From a virus, in the IMG/VR virus record IMGVR_UViG_3300009409_000052, positions 1 to 23,850 of that record: a DNA stretch of 23,850 nucleotides; one strand, 5' to 3'. Below, piece after piece: positions 19,174-23,850 of the stretch. The translations under genes and the position numbers were made by a program. Below the pieces are notes generated by a model. It was given only the letters and a program-made list of their open reading frames with translations, had not been told where the DNA came from and did no database searches. How positions within the stretch are numbered: position 1 is the first letter of the stretch; each line of letters begins with the position of its first letter.

Positions 19174-20493
19174 TTAATCCTCCTCTACTAAGTCAGCCCC
19201 TATACCAAAGAATTTTAAATTTTTCTTGGAAGCTTCCCTTACTTCGTCACTTAACAGTCCTTTCTCGGCACTATATTGGTTTGTGTCTCGATCAGCAAAA
19301 TCTAACCATTGAATAACATTTTCATAAGCACCTGCCACTTTTTGTAGATCAAATCTTGGTAATAACTCTAAGTTGTTCTCGCGTATTGTTTGCCACTGCA
19401 CCTTATAGTCTTCACTTAAACAATGGTCAAGTAAGGCAGCGTAATAATTGGGAGTGGTATCGTGGGGAATTTGTACATAGTTAAGATCTGGTTTAAATAT
19501 TTTACTGTCTTTCATTCCTAGGTCAGTTGCCATAGGGACAGCACCACATATCATGGCCTCTACAGTTGTACGGTTAAAATGAGCTCCGTAGGCGGCATAC
19601 TTATAAGACCAACTTGGGTCTACCTGTAGTTTAGACTGCATTAAATGGGCATACACACTAGAGGTTGGGATAGTTCCCAAATACATCATTCCTCTTCTGA
19701 GAGCTTCGTCCCAGATTTTTGTGCCGTGTTCATTATAATATTTAGGTTTGCACTTATCCTCACTTGTCATATAGCGGTACTCAATTCCCGACCCCCCAAT
19801 ACGTTTATGTTGAGTACTGTTCATTAAAGGAATAGCGCGTATTAATTCGTCCACCCTTTTCCATGCTTTAAAAATCTGTACTGAAGTAAATCCATTTCTT
19901 GCATCAAAACCTAACGGAGCAAAGCCCTCAGGATTTCTACGCCATGCGCGTAGGTCAAAGGGGTTAACAATTAATATACGTTTTAGGTCAATAGTAGCGG
20001 CCGAGTTGTAAGCGGCCTCATGTACACATATCAACCCTTTAAAATAATCTTTGACATGGTTTAAGTGAGGATACAGTTTAGGGAAGTTACCATCATGAAG
20101 AATGGCAAAGTTTTTAGCTCGTGGATTATATAACTCTACCCACTCCGCAACACCTTTGTTTTCTTTGTTTAAGGTAGGTACAGGTATGTGCCACAACACC
20201 CCGTCATATTCCTCGCAGCGGTCTCTGAAGGCTTCTCGAGCGGTTGCGTTTAGGTAAGGTACTTTAGGCAACCCTGTCCATCCTCTAGCTTGGTTAAACT
20301 TATAACCTGTACCTTCTGGATTAACTTGCCAGTCTGTACGCTTGGATTGTACGTTAATGATCTTGTGTCTAGGACATAACATAACCACATCTACTTGATG
20401 ACCGTTACGCCTGAACCCGTGTGTGAGATTTTCAAGATGGTTTATTATCCCACCGTAATCTTGTATTTGGTAAAGCGTCATTAAGATTTTCAT
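19174..20493 (-). CDS. GT-B glycosyltransferase
   Basis: A 439-residue protein with the GT-B plan. The N-terminal Rossmann start is MKILMTLYQIQDYGGIINHLENLTHG (glycine-rich loop and helix, as in GT4 enzymes). A central part contains IFKAWKRVDELIRAIPLM, and the donor half has YAAYGAHFNRTTVEAMICGAVPMATD (about 299-324). Glu312 corresponds to the first Glu of the EX7E motif; the second is replaced by Pro. Activated sugars are transferred to an acceptor, here most likely hydroxymethylated DNA or possibly a host surface sugar. Its ATG overlaps the stop of the upstream gene by 4 bases (ATGA), and it is tightly linked to the ThyA-like gene. Placement in a base-modification operon favours DNA. The acceptor is an inference. 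Confidence 0.75.
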   Translation of the reverse strand: MKILMTLYQIQDYGGIINHLENLTHGFRRNGHQVDVVMLCPRHKIINVQSKRTDWQVNPEGTGYKFNQARGWTGLPKVPYLNATAREAFRDRCEEYDGVLWHIPVPTLNKENKGVAEWVELYNPRAKNFAILHDGNFPKLYPHLNHVKDYFKGLICVHEAAYNSAATIDLKRILIVNPFDLRAWRRNPEGFAPLGFDARNGFTSVQIFKAWKRVDELIRAIPLMNSTQHKRIGGSGIEYRYMTSEDKCKPKYYNEHGTKIWDEALRRGMMYLGTIPTSSVYAHLMQSKLQVDPSWSYKYAAYGAHFNRTTVEAMICGAVPMATDLGMKDSKIFKPDLNYVQIPHDTTPNYYAALLDHCLSEDYKVQWQTIRENNLELLPRFDLQKVAGAYENVIQWLDFADRDTNQYSAEKGLLSDEVREASKKNLKFFGIGADLVEED

Positions 20494-21623
20494 TCAACTG
20501 GTCCTCTTTTTATAGGGTAGACTCCACCTACTTTGTATTTACAGATAGAACGTGGCCTTCCTTGATTTTCCTTCACCCGCATGTATTTGTCAAACTCACA
20601 TAAGCTATGCTCTATACAGCGCATGTCAACATCACCAAAAGCGATGGGTTTATAACCTCTTTTGTGTGCTATTTCATGAAGCATGTACTTAGAAGAAAGT
20701 AGATAGCGCATCTTGAATAAGGCTTCTTTTGGCGCATGTCTCTTCTTAAGATCTTCCTTCCAGATACGGTTAAGTCCACGCAAAGCTCCAGGACCGGCAT
20801 TAGCCCAACTATATCTGTCTACAACATAGTCGGTGGGGTTTATAAGTCTTGCCTCTCCACGAGATCTCCCTGAAAAGGTTCCACGTACCTTGCTGTAGGT
20901 GGGGGTATGTAATAAATCACAAACCACCTCGTAAGCCATAAATCCTCCTCCACCAAATCCCCTAAATTTACTTAACTCACTATGAAGCGCCCTGCATGAA
21001 GTAAAAGGGTTGCCAGTGATATGGTTAACGGTATCACCTAAAGGAAATTGGCGGGGAGGTTGCATTGATTCCCATAGCGGGGTAATAAAATTATCTATAA
21101 CCACTTGGCTTTTCGGGGCTTTAATGCCTTGATTAGTAACTATATACGCGCCCGTAAAACACTTTTGTTTTCTACCTATACGCGACTGTATAATTTGCTT
21201 TATCTTTTTAGGATCAAAGTGATGTGCTGTTATCCACCCATGCTGTTCTAAAAACTCTTCGGCAAACTCTATCGTGCCTACCATTCTAAACAGGGCAGCG
21301 TTGATTATATTGTTCTGTTGTGTGGCTTTTTCTTCTGTCTTTGGGCGGAAGTTTTCACGCATCCAAATAGTTACTGCATCGTTTTCTCTAAACGGATTAG
21401 TAAACTTATACTTCTGAAGAATAGGGTTATCAGTCCAAGGAGCTCTTTGGCTAGAAGAAACGGTGTGATTTACGGATGTGATAGGGGTAAAAGGGGCAAG
21501 CTCCCCAACTCGCCTACGGTACATTTCATGACGCTCAACAATCCAATCGTAAAACCCACTGTTGATTAACTGTTTTTCATCTATGACGAGCTTTTCTTTT
21601 AGTGCTGTGTAGGTTGAATCCAT
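20490..21623 (-). CDS. 5-hmdU DNA kinase helical domain / aGPT-pyrophosphorylase-like protein
   Basis: A 377-residue helical protein. Conserved blocks: FYDWIVERHEMYRRR (24-38), PWTDNPILQKYKFTN (62-76), FTGAYI (156-161), GFGGGGFMAYEVVCDL (222-237), WANAGPGALRGLNRI (273-287) and EHSLCEFDKY (338-347). This is the pattern I associate with the helical domain of 5-hydroxymethyl-dU DNA kinases and the related alpha-glutamyl/putrescinyl-thymine pyrophosphorylases, described by Iyer et al. as a DNA-glycosylase-like helix-hairpin fold in phage base-hypermodification systems. There is no P-loop (GxxGxGKS/T), so the kinase part is absent and may be encoded elsewhere. A strong ribosome site (AAAGGAG) precedes the ATG, and it starts the operon with glycosyltransferase and ThyA-like genes. 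Expected role: acting on 5-hmU in DNA or installing an activated group. Family assignment is from memory of the motifs. Confidence 0.7.
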   Translation of the reverse strand: MDSTYTALKEKLVIDEKQLINSGFYDWIVERHEMYRRRVGELAPFTPITSVNHTVSSSQRAPWTDNPILQKYKFTNPFRENDAVTIWMRENFRPKTEEKATQQNNIINAALFRMVGTIEFAEEFLEQHGWITAHHFDPKKIKQIIQSRIGRKQKCFTGAYIVTNQGIKAPKSQVVIDNFITPLWESMQPPRQFPLGDTVNHITGNPFTSCRALHSELSKFRGFGGGGFMAYEVVCDLLHTPTYSKVRGTFSGRSRGEARLINPTDYVVDRYSWANAGPGALRGLNRIWKEDLKKRHAPKEALFKMRYLLSSKYMLHEIAHKRGYKPIAFGDVDMRCIEHSLCEFDKYMRVKENQGRPRSICKYKVGGVYPIKRGPVE

Positions 21624-21657
21624 ATGATTCTCCTTTCTTTGAGAACAAGTTATTTAT

Positions 21658-21665
21658 ACTATATA
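21658..21665 (-). promoter_or_regulatory. TATATAGTA -10 element before the modification operon
   Basis: Minus-strand TATATAGT (plus 21658-21665) lies within ATACT-N6-AGTAT, 34 bases before the ATG at 21623. It is the third copy of the element also seen upstream of the genes starting at 9175 and 15710. No good -35 is visible. Confidence 0.4.
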
Positions 21666-21692
21666 AAGTATGCCTGTTTATTTTTCATATAG

Positions 21693-23213
21693 CTAATAAG
21701 GTAAGTTATAACCCTGACTATACATAGGATGTACCAAGTGTAACTCTTTCAATGCTCGGGTTAATCCCACATAAAAAACTCGTGCTTCATCCTCTTCATA
21801 ATGATCTGTCTTTCTCCACATAGAGTATGGGCGCTTCATTACATCAGTTAGTAACATAACATTACTGGCTTGCGCTCCTTTAGCAGAATGAATAGTAGAA
21901 ATCCTAATGCGTGGCTCTTTATTTAAAGACTCACCTTTTCTCAAGCAAGCCTTTATATAGTTTTTATCATCTTCTGCTATTTTCCCCAGACCAATGTCCC
22001 ACGGTAAGCTATGAAGTAGGCCATGCTCTGCTTTCAATTCTGTTAAAGAGTAGAAGGTTCCTTCTTCACCTTTAGGCATAGCTTTTTGTCCATAAGCCAC
22101 CTGTGATTTAGAGAACATTTGTTTATACGTTAACCTAACTTTTTCGGCAGTAACACGCTCTCCCTGTAACAACAGTTCCCATATTCTAACCGCTTCTAAA
22201 ACTTGAGAGTCAATACTTTGTGAGCTATTAAAAGAATACAAGTGGCCCCTTCTTCTAACCTCTTCTTCTATTTGTTTCGCTCCTCGAGTAGTGCGACTCA
22301 ACAACAGCCAATCGTTTTCACTTAAATCAACTTGCTCGGAGTGGCTGTGCCACTGGATTTCCCCCCTCTCATCTCGTGGGGAAAATGTCTTTTCTCTGCG
22401 CCCTACAATTCTTTTGATAACATCCGTAGACAAAGCATGGTGGCTAAAAGGAATTCTGTAACTTTGATTTAATAAAGTCACCTCTCCCTTTAACTCAATA
22501 AAATGCTTCACGTCTGCCCCTGCATATCTAAAGATAGCTTGGTCATCATCTCCCGCGACATAACATATCTTACTGTTTTCTTCTAATCCCCTAACCATTT
22601 CCCACTGGATGGGGCTTAAATCTTGAGCCTCATCTATAAACAAAACATCAAACTTAGGGGACAACTTATTCTTATTAAAGTATTCAAGCATATCTGTGAA
22701 ATCAAATAGCCCGTAAGTTTTCTTCCAATGATCTAGACCTTTGTCCACATACTTTACTCTAGCCCAATCTGTTTTAAGAGGAACAATACTTTCTGTGTAC
22801 ACTTTCTGTAACGGTTGTTTTAAAATCTTAGAAATGTTTATAAGCTCTAAGAACTTATCCCCGTATCCAAAATCTTTAAACGGTCCTTGATCATTAGAAT
22901 GTTTATCAATAAAGAAATTACCAATCTTTAACCAATCAGCTACTTCTTGATAGTTAGATGCAGTCATGATCTGACTGTGGGTTAACCCCGCTTGCATGAA
23001 AGCCAAACTGTGCAATGTTCTAAAGTAAGGTAAATCTTTTTTACTTAAATTAAACCTCAAGCAAGCTCTATCCACTGCTTCTTTAGCTGCTCTTCTAGTA
23101 AAAGCAAAGTACCCTATTCTATCGGGGGCTACTCCTTTTTCTAAATAACTTTCTACTAAATTCAATAACCTTGTTGTTTTCCCTGTTCCTGGAGGCCCCA
23201 AAATTATTTTCAC
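21693..23213 (-). CDS. UvrD/Rep-like superfamily 1 DNA helicase
   Basis: A 506-residue helicase from a GTG at 23211-23213. Walker A GPPGTGKTT at 6-14, motif Ia FAFTRRAA, Walker B FIDEAQD (about 192-198), motif III GDDDQAIFRYAGAD (221-234), motif IV NQSYR (249-253), motif V TIHSAKG (439-445), motif VI YVGLTRA (480-486): all SF1A signatures in order. It unwinds DNA 3'-5' in replication or repair. The frame runs 27 residues further upstream, but that part overlaps the previous gene by 82 bases, lacks family similarity and delays the Walker loop. With the GTG, the protein starts right at the fold and overlaps the previous stop by one base. The size is smaller than bacterial UvrD (about 720), as expected for a phage enzyme. 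The C-terminal 2B domain is reduced. Confidence 0.88.
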   Translation of the reverse strand: MKIILGPPGTGKTTRLLNLVESYLEKGVAPDRIGYFAFTRRAAKEAVDRACLRFNLSKKDLPYFRTLHSLAFMQAGLTHSQIMTASNYQEVADWLKIGNFFIDKHSNDQGPFKDFGYGDKFLELINISKILKQPLQKVYTESIVPLKTDWARVKYVDKGLDHWKKTYGLFDFTDMLEYFNKNKLSPKFDVLFIDEAQDLSPIQWEMVRGLEENSKICYVAGDDDQAIFRYAGADVKHFIELKGEVTLLNQSYRIPFSHHALSTDVIKRIVGRREKTFSPRDERGEIQWHSHSEQVDLSENDWLLLSRTTRGAKQIEEEVRRRGHLYSFNSSQSIDSQVLEAVRIWELLLQGERVTAEKVRLTYKQMFSKSQVAYGQKAMPKGEEGTFYSLTELKAEHGLLHSLPWDIGLGKIAEDDKNYIKACLRKGESLNKEPRIRISTIHSAKGAQASNVMLLTDVMKRPYSMWRKTDHYEEDEARVFYVGLTRALKELHLVHPMYSQGYNLPY

Positions 23214-23850
23214 TATAAAATATCTTCTTGGGGAATCGGAGGTAACGGTATTTCTAACTCCGTATCTGAGTAATAGTTTTGAGGAAGAGACCAAACATGC
23301 ACCCCTTTATTTCTTACCCTCCAAAACATTTTCTCTGCTCCTAAATCTTGTAAACGTAAGGTAATCTTATTAGAGGTGTAGTGGTTAAAATCATTGACGG
23401 TTAAATGTTTCTTTAAGTCTTTGATTTGAAAGTAAACCCGATCATCTATCCACACCGCTATACCCTGTAAAATATCTTCTCTGTCCTCTCCTTTAGCTCT
23501 TTCTGCAGAAAAAGAATAGAGCAGCTCTTCAAATTCTCCTTTAAACGTAGCATCGGGCGGGACTTCTACTACAGTGAGATTATCCAAAAGGGTTTGTATT
23601 CTAACTTGCCATCCTCTTTGAGCAACTGTTATAGGAAACTTATTTATCTGGCTTACACACTCTTTTTGAAACTGCACTTGGGAAGTTAATCCATTAGTAG
23701 AAAGCTCTACGCGATTACCATCTACGTTTAATATCCAAATAGGGGGGTCACCATCTATTTTAGTTAAGCTACTTAAATCACTGCCTAAAGCTCCTGGACC
23801 AACCCCGAATTTTCTACTCTTACAAACCTCTTTATTACAAAAAGGCTTTA
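23213..23850 (-). CDS. partial replication-type protein, 5' end beyond window
   Basis: The frame is open from the right edge; 211 residues are visible, starting KPFCNKEVCKSRKFGVGPGAL. An apparent start at 23677 is a GTG inside the gene, and the preceding codons are protein-like and uninterrupted, so the gene is longer. The visible part has a Cys-x4-Cys pair, then PPIWILNVDGNRVEL (about 37-51), a helical middle with GWQVRIQTLLDN, and a mixed C-terminal half (KGEFEELLYSFSAERAKGE, VYFQIKDLKKHL). I recall similar C-terminal regions in phage primase- or replication-associated proteins, without a firm family name. It is cotranscribed with the helicase (one-base overlap). The N-terminal part is needed to identify it. 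Confidence 0.6.
   Translation of the reverse strand, partial: KPFCNKEVCKSRKFGVGPGALGSDLSSLTKIDGDPPIWILNVDGNRVELSTNGLTSQVQFQKECVSQINKFPITVAQRGWQVRIQTLLDNLTVVEVPPDATFKGEFEELLYSFSAERAKGEDREDILQGIAVWIDDRVYFQIKDLKKHLTVNDFNHYTSNKITLRLQDLGAEKMFWRVRNKGVHVWSLPQNYYSDTELEIPLPPIPQEDIL

Noticed and set aside
23214-23294. 27-residue upstream extension of the helicase
   Set aside because: It overlaps the previous gene and has no helicase similarity. The GTG at 23213 puts the Walker loop at residue 6 and gives a one-base overlap.

Overview
The window looks like 23.8 kb of a tailed double-stranded DNA phage. The packaging and head genes (terminase subunits, portal, scaffold-like protein, GroES-like co-chaperonin, holin) resemble those of marine podovirus-like phages as I remember them; no tail gene is present, so the virion type is an inference. 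Two regulatory signals suggest a gammaproteobacterial host: a perfect dyad matching the E. coli-type LexA (SOS) box, and an array of GATC (Dam) sites. No integrase, repressor, tRNA or CRISPR array was seen.

Layout. Positions 1-6975 (leftward) hold the late block: terminase large subunit, portal, three-TM holin, a small helical protein, GroES-like protein, scaffold-like protein and two probable virion proteins. Positions 6976-8229 form an island between the large- and small-terminase genes. It has one gene of unlike codon use with its own SOS-box promoter and terminator (a moron-like unit), then a non-coding control region with seven GATC sites spaced exactly 10 bp apart and a family of about 20-bp repeats. 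Positions 8230-9175 (leftward) encode a PD-(D/E)XK-type nuclease and the small terminase. Positions 9485-10685 are a rightward operon of four small unknown genes ending in a strong terminator. Positions 10845-15214 are an accessory region of small, often overlapping genes: zinc-ribbon proteins, DUF3846-like, ribbon-helix-helix, DUF6876-like, tiny membrane peptides and a GH108 endolysin. It is mostly leftward, with a two-gene rightward unit at 12094-12411.

Positions 15309-23850 (leftward) are replication and nucleotide metabolism: a cytidylyltransferase-like enzyme, family A DNA polymerase with a Leu at the position equivalent to E. coli Phe762, a small Cys-rich protein, an Nmad1/DUF1599-like protein, a thymidylate synthase-family enzyme, a GT-B glycosyltransferase, a 5-hmdU-DNA-kinase-helical/aGPT-pyrophosphorylase-like protein, a UvrD-like helicase, and a replication-type gene that runs off the right edge.

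The most interesting reading is that 17841-21623 is a thymine hypermodification module. A ThyA relative would make 5-hydroxymethyl-dUMP, which is polymerised by PolA and then further modified on DNA by the helical protein and glycosyltransferase. The genes are tightly overlapped, as expected for one operon. The second is the SOS-boxed moron beside the phased GATC array. Both are inferences from sequence.
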